NCBI RefSeq assembly: GCF_002723455.1
Contig: NZ_PDUS01000007.1
Coordinates: 62,518-126,517 of the forward strand
Reading direction: 5' to 3'
DNA: 64,000 nt
From: Pseudoalteromonas sp. 3D05
Lineage (GTDB): Bacteria > Pseudomonadota > Gammaproteobacteria > Enterobacterales > Alteromonadaceae
Both the position numbers and the translations under genes were made by a program. Below the pieces are notes generated by a model. It made no database searches. It was given only the letters and a program-made list of their open reading frames with translations, and was not told where the DNA came from. Shown one piece after another: positions 45,950 to 55,637 of the stretch. Positions within the stretch are counted from its first letter, which is position 1. Every line of letters begins with the position of its first letter.

Positions 45950-47992
45950 TTAAATAGCTTTAAACCTAATTGCAGTGCCACCACTCGTCGCTAACTTAAG
46001 CGATAACGTATCTTTGGCTGTTACAATTCGTTGTTCTATCTTGATATCGTAAGGAGTATTTTTCCACTCTGCTTTATCGCCATCTTTGTAGATTTGCGCT
46101 TCAAATACTTTACCCGGCTCTAAAAAATCGAGTTTGATATCAATCGTACGTGCATGCTCATCCGTCACAGCGCCTAAATACCAATCATTTCCTGAGTAAT
46201 TATCACGTTTGCGTTCTTTACGGGCAAACACCACGTAGTCGCCAACTTCACCTGCTAATGCGATACTTTGCTGCCAATCAGTGGGTACGTCTTGAATGAA
46301 CTGAAATGCATCTGGTTTGGCTAAATAATTACGCGGTAAATCTGCGGCCATCTGAATTGGGCTATACATCACCACATACAAAGCCAGTTGCTTAGCTAGG
46401 GTCGTTTGCGGGCGGTTAGTATCAGCGCCTAAACCATTAAATCCCATATCAAATATGCCCGGGGTAAAATCCATTGGGCCCGCTAACATCCGAGTGAAGG
46501 CAAGCATCGGAATATGCTCTGGTGGATTAGGTGGTGTGCCCCATGCATTAAATTCTTGGCCTCGAGCACCTTCACGGGCAATCCAGTTAGGGTAAGTGCG
46601 GCGCAGGCCGGTGTCTTTAATTGGCTCGTGAGTATTAATGCTAAGTTTGTGTTTAGCAGCCAGTTTTATACTGTGTAGGTATTCGTTGACCATAAATTGG
46701 CCGTCATGCCATTCTTTTCGAACAATGCCATTTTCATCAATACGCTTGATGTTACCGCCATCAGCAACGTAACCGGTCTTTATTTGGCTAACGTTTGATT
46801 TTTCATATAATGCGTAAGCATCTTCCATTTGGTTACGGTAGTTTGTCACATTACCAGAGGTTTCATGGTGGCCAATAAGTTGCACACCTTTTTGTTGACC
46901 ATAACGCGTTAGCTCGGCTATATCAAAATCATCGTATGGTTGAGTGAAGCTAAATACATCGCCGTTAAAGAACCAATCTCCGTCCCAGCCTAGATTCCAG
47001 CCTTCAACGAGTACTCCGTCAAAGCCATATTGGGCGGCAAAGTCCATGTAATATTTAGTGTTTTGCGTGGTGGCTCCGTGTTTTTCACCACTGCCCCATG
47101 TGGTTTCGTTTATATGCATGCCCCACCAAATGCCAACGTACTTACCTGGTTTCACCCAGGAAACATCCCCTAATTTATTCGGCTCGTTTAGGTTTAAGAT
47201 AATGTCAGAGTTGATTAAATCAATGGCCTTCTCACCTATCTGAACTGTACGCCAAGGAGTAGTGAACGCCCCTTGCTTTTTAACGGCAATGCCATCTGAC
47301 CAAGGTGTTAAGTCTGCTTGCAATGTACCAGGTCGGCGCTGGTTCAGTACCATGGCTGCATAATCGACCAATGCTGCTTCATGAATACTAACGTGCACGC
47401 CGTCAGCATTTTTAAATGTAAATGGTGTATGTGCTAATGCCGCGTCTTGCAAAGGTGTTGTGTTGTAAACATATTCGTAGCGATTCCAGCCGCGTGCGGG
47501 GATCCACCAAGCTGTTGCTTTATCTGCGGCGGTTATTGCAAATTCGGTCAGCTCTTTGGTTATTTCTATATCTTCAAAGCCCTCTTGTTTCGGTACTTCA
47601 TAGCGAAACCCTACGCCACTATCAAACGCTCTAAAACGTACAGTGTATGTCCCACCATGAGGGGATGACTTACTAAAAGTGACTGCTACTTCATTATGAT
47701 GATCAACAACCGTTTGGCGTTCTCCCCATGGTTGTTGCCATTTGCTCTGGACCTGATTAGTTGTAATGTTGGTGATTGTGAAGCCTTCATCAAATGCAGC
47801 TTGCTGCTTAAACTCAAACCCTAGTGATGAGTTTTCAATTACATTTTTATTATTAAAGCTAATTGAATAGTGAGGTGCAGAGCTTTGATCTGAAATGGTT
47901 ATTTTTATTTTCTTATTAGGGGATTCAACAATAGCTTGCTTGGCAAAGCTGCTGCTGGAAATTAACACTAGTAGTAGTAGAGATAATCGCAT
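45950..47992 (-). CDS. GH97 family alpha-glucosidase, exported
   Basis: ATG 47992 starts a normal signal peptide (MRLSLLLLVLISSSSFA) and is preferred over the frame start 48040, giving 680 residues. An N-terminal beta-sandwich with the family's KKIKITISD strand is followed by the catalytic barrel with HHETSGNVTNYRNQ, INTHEPIKDTGLRRTYPN and REGARGQEFNAW, the motifs carrying the catalytic Glu residues in SusB-type inverting alpha-glucosidases, and a C-terminal beta domain. It likely releases glucose from starch or related alpha-glucans in the periplasm. No transporter or regulator gene is adjacent. A LacI-like operator lies upstream. Confidence 0.92.
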   Translation of the reverse strand: MRLSLLLLVLISSSSFAKQAIVESPNKKIKITISDQSSAPHYSISFNNKNVIENSSLGFEFKQQAAFDEGFTITNITTNQVQSKWQQPWGERQTVVDHHNEVAVTFSKSSPHGGTYTVRFRAFDSGVGFRYEVPKQEGFEDIEITKELTEFAITAADKATAWWIPARGWNRYEYVYNTTPLQDAALAHTPFTFKNADGVHVSIHEAALVDYAAMVLNQRRPGTLQADLTPWSDGIAVKKQGAFTTPWRTVQIGEKAIDLINSDIILNLNEPNKLGDVSWVKPGKYVGIWWGMHINETTWGSGEKHGATTQNTKYYMDFAAQYGFDGVLVEGWNLGWDGDWFFNGDVFSFTQPYDDFDIAELTRYGQQKGVQLIGHHETSGNVTNYRNQMEDAYALYEKSNVSQIKTGYVADGGNIKRIDENGIVRKEWHDGQFMVNEYLHSIKLAAKHKLSINTHEPIKDTGLRRTYPNWIAREGARGQEFNAWGTPPNPPEHIPMLAFTRMLAGPMDFTPGIFDMGFNGLGADTNRPQTTLAKQLALYVVMYSPIQMAADLPRNYLAKPDAFQFIQDVPTDWQQSIALAGEVGDYVVFARKERKRDNYSGNDWYLGAVTDEHARTIDIKLDFLEPGKVFEAQIYKDGDKAEWKNTPYDIKIEQRIVTAKDTLSLKLATSGGTAIRFKAI

Positions 47993-48060
47993 TGTGTGTC
48001 CAACTGATTTGATGGGTGCGCAGTTAGAATAAATGACCAAGCGAAGTTTGACGAGGTGGT

Positions 48061-48074
48061 TGCATACGTATTCA
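48061..48074. promoter_or_regulatory. LacI-family-like operator upstream of GH97
   Basis: TGCATACGTATTCA is a near-perfect 14-bp palindrome (six of seven pairs) centred on CG, the usual look of LacI-family operators. It lies 69 bp upstream of the GH97 start, between divergent genes. A MalR-type regulator of alpha-glucan use would fit, but no such gene is in the window and the identity is inference. Confidence 0.45.
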
Positions 48075-48109
48075 GTCGGCTGTCGTTTATTAAGTGATAA
48101 TTAAAATAT

Positions 48110-48139
48110 CTGAAAATACGACTTAAATATGCCTATAAT
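48110..48139 (+). promoter_or_regulatory. Promoter of the cupredoxin-barrel-chemoreceptor genes
   Basis: TATAAT at 48134-48139 with CTGAAA/TGAAAA (48110-48116) 17-18 bp upstream. Predicted start near 48146, about 25 bases before ATG 48171. Confidence 0.55.
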
Positions 48140-48170
48140 AAAATAAATCAAATAATAATATTATCTCAAG

Positions 48171-48791
48171 ATGAAGCTTTTAATTACTTTTGCATTGTTG
48201 TTGGCTTTCAATAGTCAAGCAGTCACTCTTATTGTTAGTAACCAAAACAAACAAGTACAACCCAATGTTGTTGTGTGGTTACAACCTACAACCCCCATTG
48301 CAGAGCCCCCTAAGCCTGAAACAACGTTTGTGATGGAGCAAAAAGACCGACAATTCACTCCACATATATTAGTTGTAGAGCAAAATGGCAAAGTTGATTT
48401 TCCAAACGCTGACTCGATTATGCATCATGTGTATTCGTTTTCTAAAAGTAAGTCGTTTGAACTTAAGCTTTATCGCGAGCAACCTCAAGATCCAATCATT
48501 TTCGACCAAACTGGTGTGGTTGAGCTTGGATGTAACATACACGATTGGATGCTAGGTTATATTGTTGTCGTTGACAGTCCATACTATGGTATTACGGATC
48601 AACAAGGGCAGTTAACATTAGATATTCCACAGGGTGATTACACCATCAATACATGGCATGAAGGGTTTAGTGATATTAGCTCAACAGAATCGCAAGCTAT
48701 GGCCATTAACAGTGCTGAGGTACGCTATCAACTCAAGCAAGCTTTGATACCACGAGTTGCAATAGGTGTAGATGAATATGATGATTACTAA
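48171..48791 (+). CDS. Cupredoxin-like periplasmic protein
   Basis: 206 residues with a signal peptide (cleavage after FNSQA). The mature protein has a beta-sandwich cupredoxin-like part with PHILVVEQNGKVDFPNAD, MHHVYSF and the type-1 copper-like set His86, Cys121, His124, Met127 in GCNIHDWMLGY, followed by a carboxypeptidase-regulatory-like strand region (GQLTLDIPQGDYTINTWHEG). A similar protein is often called methylamine utilization or plastocyanin-like. First of three genes in one direction; its stop overlaps the next gene's start. Probable role in copper or redox sensing is inference. Confidence 0.8.
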   Translation: MKLLITFALLLAFNSQAVTLIVSNQNKQVQPNVVVWLQPTTPIAEPPKPETTFVMEQKDRQFTPHILVVEQNGKVDFPNADSIMHHVYSFSKSKSFELKLYREQPQDPIIFDQTGVVELGCNIHDWMLGYIVVVDSPYYGITDQQGQLTLDIPQGDYTINTWHEGFSDISSTESQAMAINSAEVRYQLKQALIPRVAIGVDEYDDY

Positions 48792-50010
48792 TCACATTTT
48801 GCGTGCAATTACTCTGTTTGGTGTGGTTGTTGCTTTTAATGTAAATGCACAAGTCAAAGGATTGGTGCAAGTAAGTGCAGTAAAGGGCGATTCGCAAGCG
48901 AGCTGGCAGGAGCGTGGCGTTGGTTTATATCGATTTGATCATAACACTGATGGTTTAGTGCTTTCACAAGGGGTGCTAGATTTTCGAACTGATTTAAGCT
49001 CTGCATGGTCTGCGCATGGGGTTATAAATGCTTATCAAGATCCTGAGCCAACATTGGGTTTCACACAAGCGTACTTACAATATAAACCGCTTACCCAGAG
49101 TAACTATAAATGGCACGTTCGGGTTGGCGGTTTTTACCCGTTATTATCACTTGAAAACCCTCAAATAGGGTGGCTATCTCCCTATAATTACACTAACTCG
49201 GCTATCAACTCTTGGGTGGGTGAAGAGCTTCGCACTTTGGGTGTGGAGGCTACAATAAAGCGCCCCGGACGCAGATTTAATAGTGCGCATAGCTTTTCGT
49301 TTATTGGTGCAACATTTAAAGGTAATGATCCTGCTGGTACTTTATTGGCTTGGCGGGGCTTTGCAATGCACGATCGACAAACCACATTTAACGAGAGCAT
49401 TGCCTTTGCGCCTGTTACTTCGTTAAACACACCGCAGCTTCAGTTTCAGGCTAATCAGGTTTTACCGTTTGAGGAAGTGGACGGGCGTTATGGCTATTAT
49501 GCTGGCATCCATTGGGACTACCTCAAACAGTCTCAGTTTAGGTTCTATTATTACGATAATAATGGCGATCCCAGTGCAATTAATTACAGCACAGGGCAAT
49601 ACGCATGGGATACGCGCTTTTCAAGTGCTGCGTGGCTTTACAAGTTTACCGCTAATACGCGATTAATTGCACAAGCGATGTCAGGCAGTACTGCAATGGG
49701 GTCTAGGCGTGGAGTAGATAATCGCTTTTACAGCCATTTTGTTTTATTAAGTCATAAAATGGCTCAACATCGGTTATCTATACGTTATGACTACTTTAAA
49801 GTGACCGATAAAGATGATTGGGCGTTTGACCCGAATGCGAGTCATGGGGAGGGCATCACAGCTACTTGGCGTTACCAACTAAACTCCCAATGGCAACTTG
49901 GCGTAGAGGGCTCAGCGTTACGTAGCCAAGCTGATAATCGCCAATCAATGGGGATATCATCACACATTTCCCAGCAGCAAATTGCATTAAATGCGCAGTG
50001 GCGATTTTGA
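48778..50010 (+). CDS. Putative outer-membrane beta-barrel protein
   Basis: Among ATGs at 48772, 48778 and 48781, the second has AGGTG nine bases upstream. About 410 residues, with a signal peptide (cleavage after VNA) and mostly alternating strands with aromatic girdles, ending in a C-terminal strand that closes with Phe (QIALNAQWRF), which fits a porin-like barrel. It overlaps the cupredoxin gene by 14 bases, so the two are translationally coupled. I do not recognise the family. A partner role with the cupredoxin-like protein and the chemoreceptor is inferred from the gene order. Confidence 0.75.
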   Translation: MMITNHILRAITLFGVVVAFNVNAQVKGLVQVSAVKGDSQASWQERGVGLYRFDHNTDGLVLSQGVLDFRTDLSSAWSAHGVINAYQDPEPTLGFTQAYLQYKPLTQSNYKWHVRVGGFYPLLSLENPQIGWLSPYNYTNSAINSWVGEELRTLGVEATIKRPGRRFNSAHSFSFIGATFKGNDPAGTLLAWRGFAMHDRQTTFNESIAFAPVTSLNTPQLQFQANQVLPFEEVDGRYGYYAGIHWDYLKQSQFRFYYYDNNGDPSAINYSTGQYAWDTRFSSAAWLYKFTANTRLIAQAMSGSTAMGSRRGVDNRFYSHFVLLSHKMAQHRLSIRYDYFKVTDKDDWAFDPNASHGEGITATWRYQLNSQWQLGVEGSALRSQADNRQSMGISSHISQQQIALNAQWRF

Positions 50011-50077
50011 TTTTAGGCAATATTATTTTTATCAACTACCTTTATACTTTAATGTCGTGAGTATGTTGAGGTGATAA

Positions 50078-51679
50078 ATGAAGTTACACAGCATTCGTTT
50101 CAAAAGCTCTTTACCTATTTTGCTTTTAGGTATAGCTATTGTTGTTCTTATTGTCGGTTACACATACTTAATAAACATGCAAAAGGTCGTGCTTGATAAC
50201 CAGTCAGAGCGCTTCTTAAAAGCGATTTCGGTTGTGTTAAATGCTGACAGAGATCTTTACCAAGCAAAAGTATCAGAGCTCAACTTAGTTACAAATAAAA
50301 AAGGTGACGCAGAAGAGCTGAAAAACCACAGTGAAAATGCGCAGCAGGTGGCTGAACGATTCAGTCAGTACTTAAATTACTTGTCTATTTACCCAGAGAT
50401 TACGGCTAATTTTAGCCGTTTTGATATGGCGTTTTCTCGTTGGCTATCTGCCTCCGAGGCCTATATAAGTGCTCCTCAAAGTTCAGCCCAAGAACTGGCG
50501 GCTAATCGTGAGTTTGATGCCTTACGTGATATTTTAGATAAAGCAGGAGAGCAGGCTGAATCTGTATCTATAATAGAAAAGCAAAAGCTTATTGATAAAA
50601 TTAACAGTACCAAGTGGTGGTTGCTGCTAATGTCTGCATTCATTTTAATAATTGCAGGGTGGTTTAGTTATCAAATACCTCGTCAGCTGACTAAGCAAAT
50701 AAATTATGTCACTAATAGAATTAATGAAATAGCATCGGGTGATGGGGATTTAACTGGGCGTATAACAATTAAAAGCCAAGATGAGTTTTCAGAGCTTGCA
50801 ACCGCATTTAATCACTTTCTAGATAACTTGCAGCAGCTTATCCGCGACGTTTTAATGCAAGCGAATGAATTAAACGGCTTAGGTGGAGAGTTAAGTCAGT
50901 TTGCAAACCAAAATAGTGATGTTAACCAAAAACTCAACCAAGCATCAGAATCTATTGTCAGTGCAGTCCATCAAATGAGTGTTGCCAGTCGTGAGGTTGC
51001 AAGTGTAGCTCAGGAATCATCTAAAGAAGCTGATAACTCTCAGTCTTTGGCAAAAGATGGGCTCAGTGCAGTAGCTAGCTCTAGTAATAAAATTATCGCG
51101 TTGTCTGAAAACATGGAACACGCTAGTAATAAATCAACTGAGTTACAGCAAAGCTCTGACAACATAGCTAAGGTATTAGAGGTAATACGTGCGATTGCAG
51201 AGCAAACTAATCTGCTCGCGCTTAACGCTGCAATTGAAGCGGCCCGAGCTGGGGAGCAAGGGCGTGGGTTTGCTGTGGTGGCTGATGAAGTCAGAACGTT
51301 GGCAACGCGCACTCAAGAAAGCACCAATGATATTCAAAATATGGTTGAGCAGTTTGCTAACAGTGTAGATCAGTCTTTAACGGCAATTAACAGTGGCAAA
51401 GGGCTTGCAGAGGATGCCGTAGCGTCATTTAGCCAAACTAACGATGTACTCAATGCGATGCAAAGCTCTTCTATTAAAGTTAATGAAATGGCGATGCAAA
51501 CGGCACATGCAACTGATGAGCAAACAACTGTCGCACGGGAGATTAGTCATAACTTATCATCGCTTAATGATCAAACACTTCAGGGTGGAGAGCTTGCCCG
51601 GTCAACTGAAGATGTCGCACTTAGGGTGAACCAGTTAACGGATGAGTTAAGTAATTTAGTGAAACGCTTTAAGGTATAA
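50078..51679 (+). CDS. Methyl-accepting chemotaxis protein
   Basis: 533 residues. Two membrane segments (about 12-32 and 177-197) enclose a periplasmic helical domain of about 145 residues, then a HAMP domain (about 200-250) and the signalling helices with the highly conserved hairpin [20 protein letters not shown] and [18 protein letters not shown]. Class with a helical-bundle ligand domain. It starts 67 bp after the barrel gene and ends at a strong terminator, so it is plausibly in the same operon. With CheV (16968) in the window it would feed a CheA-based pathway. Ligand unknown. Confidence 0.92.
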   Translation: MKLHSIRFKSSLPILLLGIAIVVLIVGYTYLINMQKVVLDNQSERFLKAISVVLNADRDLYQAKVSELNLVTNKKGDAEELKNHSENAQQVAERFSQYLNYLSIYPEITANFSRFDMAFSRWLSASEAYISAPQSSAQELAANREFDALRDILDKAGEQAESVSIIEKQKLIDKINSTKWWLLLMSAFILIIAGWFSYQIPRQLTKQINYVTNRINEIASGDGDLTGRITIKSQDEFSELATAFNHFLDNLQQLIRDVLMQANELNGLGGELSQFANQNSDVNQKLNQASESIVSAVHQMSVASREVASVAQESSKEADNSQSLAKDGLSAVASSSNKIIALSENMEHASNKSTELQQSSDNIAKVLEVIRAIAEQTNLLALNAAIEAARAGEQGRGFAVVADEVRTLATRTQESTNDIQNMVEQFANSVDQSLTAINSGKGLAEDAVASFSQTNDVLNAMQSSSIKVNEMAMQTAHATDEQTTVAREISHNLSSLNDQTLQGGELARSTEDVALRVNQLTDELSNLVKRFKV

Positions 51680-51697
51680 AAATAAATCTATTACAGT

Positions 51698-51723
51698 AAA
51701 AAGGGGCTACAAAGCCCCTTTTT
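51698..51723 (+). terminator. Terminator after the chemoreceptor gene
   Basis: Perfect 11-bp stem, 51698-51708 with 51713-51723, ACAA loop, ending in TTTTT. It also faces speE, whose stop is 40 bp away. Confidence 0.9.
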
Positions 51724-51762
51724 CACGACATGTAAATTCAATTCAACTTCGGGGTTACCCGC

Positions 51763-52626
51763 TTATTTTTTATCGAATGCGCGTTTCATAAAGTTTGGTG
51801 TTGCAAGCGCACCATAATGAATCCCGCTGTTGTAATACTCTGTACTTTTTGCAAGTTCAGTTGCTGCATCTTCCCTAAATCCTGCAAATTTTTCTTCTTT
51901 GCGAGCGAGTGTTACCGACCATAACCCACTTGGGTAAATAGGTTGCGGAAATGGTAATGTTTGTAAGTCGTTAAAGCCAACGTCGGTCATCGCATCACGC
52001 ATCTCAACAAGTAATGGCATGTGCATTAGTGGTGATTCACTTTGTTGCACCATGATACCGCCAGGGCGTAATGCTTTTAAACAACTGGTGTAAAAAGCAT
52101 GATTAAATAATCCCTCGCCTGGGCCGACAGGGTCCGTACCATCAACAATAACAACGTCGATGGACTCAGGTGCAGCTTCACGCATATACTTTATGCCGTC
52201 ATCAAACATTACTGTTGCGCGCAAGTCTTGGTTTGCCTCACATAGCTCGGGAAAATACTTAAGCGACATTTGTGTAACGACTTCGTCGATATCAATTTGT
52301 ATTACAGACTCAACACTTGTGTGTTTTAGTACTTCACGAAGCGTGCCGCAGTCACCACCACCAATAATAACGACATTTTTAGGATTCGGGTGTGCTAACA
52401 ATGCCGGATGGCTGATCATTTCATGATAAAAGAAGTTTTCACGACTGCTTACCATTGTGCAACCATCGATAATCATTAAGTTGCCAAAATCTGTGGTCTC
52501 GAACATCTCCACTTTTTGAAAAGGAGATTGTTTCTCGTCTAATTTTTTATTTATCCGTAGAGAAAACGCACTGCCGTCGCGTTCGCTGATTTCGGTAAAC
52601 CATTTGCTTTGATCTAAATTTGCCAT
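51763..52626 (-). CDS. speE: Spermidine synthase
   Basis: ATG 52626 (MANLDQSKWFTE) is preferred to the TTG at 52668, since it matches family N-termini. 287 residues of the aminopropyltransferase fold: motif I VVIIGGGDCGTLREVLKH, Asp in DIDEVV, VMFDDGIKY and DVVIVDGTDPVGPGEGLF, the active-site loop. Transfers aminopropyl from decarboxylated S-adenosylmethionine to putrescine in the cytoplasm. Divergent from speA across about 200 bp, so the two polyamine steps are probably co-regulated. Confidence 0.96.
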   Translation of the reverse strand: MANLDQSKWFTEISERDGSAFSLRINKKLDEKQSPFQKVEMFETTDFGNLMIIDGCTMVSSRENFFYHEMISHPALLAHPNPKNVVIIGGGDCGTLREVLKHTSVESVIQIDIDEVVTQMSLKYFPELCEANQDLRATVMFDDGIKYMREAAPESIDVVIVDGTDPVGPGEGLFNHAFYTSCLKALRPGGIMVQQSESPLMHMPLLVEMRDAMTDVGFNDLQTLPFPQPIYPSGLWSVTLARKEEKFAGFREDAATELAKSTEYYNSGIHYGALATPNFMKRAFDKK

Positions 52627-52826
52627 GTCGCTAGCTACACTTTTAGTTGAGTAAGAAAAAGGGGGCAATTCTGCCAGTGGTTGGCGGTTTGCTCAATGAA
52701 ATTTTTACCAGTATAGCGAATATTTTCTTCTCGCTTTGGCTTAAAGGTTAATTTTTGTTAGCGTAGGAAGTTATGACGTATTAAAATAACCGATTCCGCC
52801 AAACAGTTAACTTAAGAAGATTTGCC

Positions 52827-54704
52827 ATGACTTGGGGTTTAGACACAGCACGCGCTACTTATAACGTTGCACATTGGAGTGACGGTTATTTTGATATAAA
52901 CAGCCAAGGCGAGTTGGTCGCTTATCCAGATGGCGATCAAACTAAAACGGCAATTTCGTTAAGCGAATTAACTGAGCAATTCAAGAAACAAGGGTTAACA
53001 CTACCCGTGCTAGTGCGGTTTACTGATATCTTACAAAATCGAGTAGACACACTCACTAGTGCATTTTGTAAAGCACGTGATGCACGTGATTACCAAGGTC
53101 AATATACCTGTGTATACCCAATAAAAGTAAACCAACAACGTTCTGTTGTCAGCAAGTTACTGGCTCACCCAAGTGGTTTAGTCGGGCTTGAAGCTGGGTC
53201 TAAGCCTGAGCTTATGGCAATACTCGGCGTTGCCACCTCACCGATTACAATTGTCTGCAATGGTTACAAAGACAGTGAGTTTTTACGCCTTGCATGTATT
53301 GGTCAGGCGATGGGGCACAAAGTTAAAATAGTGGTCGAAAAGCTATCGGAATTAACTACTTTGCTGGCTGAAATTGAAGATTTAGGCATTGAGCCTGCAA
53401 TTGGCATCCGCATTCGTTTAAATTCGGTTGGCAAAGGCAAGTGGCAAAATACCGGTGGAGAAAAAGGTAAGTTCGGCTTAACAGCAGGGCAAGTGTTAAG
53501 CGCTGTTGAAGTGCTTAAACAGCACAATAAATTGCATTTGATGCAAATGGTACATTTTCATATAGGTTCTCAGATTGCCAATATTCGTGACATTCACCGA
53601 GCGTTACGCGAGTGCGCGCGTCATTTTGCGGAACTTACTCAATTAGGTGTGCCATTAAACACCGTTGATGTAGGTGGTGGTTTAGGTGTTGATTATGAGG
53701 GGTCAGGCTCTCGCAGTGCGTGCTCTATGAATTATACGGTTGATGAATATGCGCGTAATGTGGTGAATGCATTCGCTGAAGTGTGCGAACAACACACACT
53801 TACTCATCCCGCCATTATTACCGAGTCAGGCCGTGCGCTAACAGCACATCACGCCGTTCTGATTACGGATGTTATTGATGTTGAAACTGCGCCTAATTAC
53901 GCTAATCCAAGCGCCCCAGAGCCAAATAGCGTGTTAGTGTTAGATGAAATGTGGCAATGTTTACAACGTTTAACTCCACGTATGGCTTTAGAAATCTACC
54001 ACGATGCAATGCACCTATTCAGTGAAGCACATGATCAATATGTACACGGATTGGTAAGCATGTTGGAATGGGCGAAGATAGAGCAGTTGTATTTCACTAT
54101 TTTACATCGCGTGCGCGCGTCCTTAAGTAATGCTCGTGCCCACCGCGAAGTATTAGATGATTTAAATGAAAAGCTAGCAGATAAGTTATTTGTGAATTTC
54201 TCACTGTTTCAATCACTGCCAGATGTGTGGGGAATTCAACAACTGTTTCCTGTGATGCCAATAGAAAACTTGGATAAGCCATTAACACAACGCGCGATTA
54301 TTCAAGATATAACTTGTGATTCAGATGGTCAAATTCGTGAATATGTCGAAGGGGCAGGCATTGAAACGAGTTTGCCTATTCCTCAGTATCAGCCAGGCCA
54401 GCAATACCATATTGCGATGTTTATGGTGGGCGCTTACCAAGAGATTTTAGGTGACTTACATAATTTATTTGGCGATACAGACTCAGTGCATGTGGAGCTA
54501 AACGAGCAAGGCTATCAACTTACTAATGCCATAAAGGGTGATAGTGTTAAGGATGTATTAAAGTTTGTTGATTATGATAGCGCAATTTTAGCCGAAAACT
54601 TTGCCGCAACCATTGCAAAACTATCAGTCAGTGACACCGAAAAAGCGCAGTTTTTAACTGAGCTTAATGCTGGGTTGGCTGGTTATACGTATTTTGAAGA
54701 TTAA
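52827..54704 (+). CDS. speA: Biosynthetic arginine decarboxylase
   Basis: 625 residues, the standard length of the fold-III decarboxylase. The PLP Lys lies in VYPIKVNQQ (Lys100), with the glycine loop VDVGGGLGVDYEGS and the C-terminal barrel. Converts arginine to agmatine, the start of putrescine synthesis. An agmatinase or agmatine deiminase gene is not in the window. Cytoplasmic in this biosynthetic form. Divergent from speE. Confidence 0.97.
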   Translation: MTWGLDTARATYNVAHWSDGYFDINSQGELVAYPDGDQTKTAISLSELTEQFKKQGLTLPVLVRFTDILQNRVDTLTSAFCKARDARDYQGQYTCVYPIKVNQQRSVVSKLLAHPSGLVGLEAGSKPELMAILGVATSPITIVCNGYKDSEFLRLACIGQAMGHKVKIVVEKLSELTTLLAEIEDLGIEPAIGIRIRLNSVGKGKWQNTGGEKGKFGLTAGQVLSAVEVLKQHNKLHLMQMVHFHIGSQIANIRDIHRALRECARHFAELTQLGVPLNTVDVGGGLGVDYEGSGSRSACSMNYTVDEYARNVVNAFAEVCEQHTLTHPAIITESGRALTAHHAVLITDVIDVETAPNYANPSAPEPNSVLVLDEMWQCLQRLTPRMALEIYHDAMHLFSEAHDQYVHGLVSMLEWAKIEQLYFTILHRVRASLSNARAHREVLDDLNEKLADKLFVNFSLFQSLPDVWGIQQLFPVMPIENLDKPLTQRAIIQDITCDSDGQIREYVEGAGIETSLPIPQYQPGQQYHIAMFMVGAYQEILGDLHNLFGDTDSVHVELNEQGYQLTNAIKGDSVKDVLKFVDYDSAILAENFAATIAKLSVSDTEKAQFLTELNAGLAGYTYFED

Positions 54705-54739
54705 CAACAGACAAGTTTAATGAAAGGAATTGAGTGGTA

Positions 54740-55618
54740 ATGTCTATAATTCGTTGTGTTTTTAGTATTTTATTTTACGCCCTAAATACTGTGCTTTGGT
54801 TTATTCCAATTTTTATTTTTGGTCTTATAAAATTAGTGCCAATTAAGCCGTTGCAAAAAACAATGAGCTGGGCTGCAAAAAAATGTGCAAGCATGTGGGT
54901 AACCTGTAATTCATTAAATCAGAATTTATTTACACCCTATGAGTTAAATGTCTCAGGCCTTGAACAATTAAAGCTCAAAGATTGGTATTTGATTATTGCT
55001 AATCACCAAAGCTGGGTTGATATTCTGGTATTACAACGGTTATTGAATCGCAAAATCCCATTCCTGAACTTTTTTTTAAAGAAAGAGTTAATCTATGTGC
55101 CAATACTGGGTTTAGCTTGGTGGGCATTGGATTTCCCATTTATGACTCGTACCAGCAAGAGCCAACTTAAAAAGAACCCTAAATTGCGTGGCAAAGATTT
55201 AGAAACAACCCGCAAAGCGTGTGAAAAATTTAAAGAAATGCCAGTGAGCATTGTCAATTTTGTAGAAGGGACACGTTTCACTGATGCAAAACATCAACGT
55301 CAAAATAGTCCATTTCCACATTTACTTAAACCTAAAGCGGGTGGCGTAGCATTTGTGATGCAGGCGATGGGAGAGCAAATATCAAAAGTGGTGAACGTGA
55401 CTATTCAGTACCCCGATGGTATTCCTACTTTTATCGACTTCGCCAGTGGGCGTGTAAAAAATATCAATGTTCATGTTGAAGTGTTGCCTGTCAGCCCTGA
55501 GTTGATCGGAGATTACACCGCTGATAATGAGTTTAGAGTGCGCTTTCAGTCGGAGTTAAACCGATTGTGGGAAGAAAAAGAACAGCAAATTATCAAATTA
55601 GAGCAGCAATCTAAGTGA
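54740..55618 (+). CDS. YihG-type 1-acyl-sn-glycerol-3-phosphate acyltransferase family protein (first of two)
   Basis: ATG 54740; a GTG at 54734 behind AAAGGA is also possible. About 292 residues with an N-terminal membrane segment (about 7-35) and PlsC-like motifs: NHQSWVDIL (HX4D), FFLKKELIYVPILG, NFVEGTRF and PKAGGVAF. The arrangement is that of E. coli YihG, an LPA acyltransferase acting on membrane phospholipid precursors. Followed at 20 bp by a paralogue and then by a YbdG-like channel gene, apparently one operon. Confidence 0.9.
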   Translation: MSIIRCVFSILFYALNTVLWFIPIFIFGLIKLVPIKPLQKTMSWAAKKCASMWVTCNSLNQNLFTPYELNVSGLEQLKLKDWYLIIANHQSWVDILVLQRLLNRKIPFLNFFLKKELIYVPILGLAWWALDFPFMTRTSKSQLKKNPKLRGKDLETTRKACEKFKEMPVSIVNFVEGTRFTDAKHQRQNSPFPHLLKPKAGGVAFVMQAMGEQISKVVNVTIQYPDGIPTFIDFASGRVKNINVHVEVLPVSPELIGDYTADNEFRVRFQSELNRLWEEKEQQIIKLEQQSK

Positions 55619-55637
55619 TTATAAAAAGCGAGTTTAT

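Noticed and set aside
48061..48074. Reading the GH97 upstream palindrome as a transcription terminator.
   Set aside because: It lies upstream of both divergent genes, is short and has no T-tract; an operator fits better.
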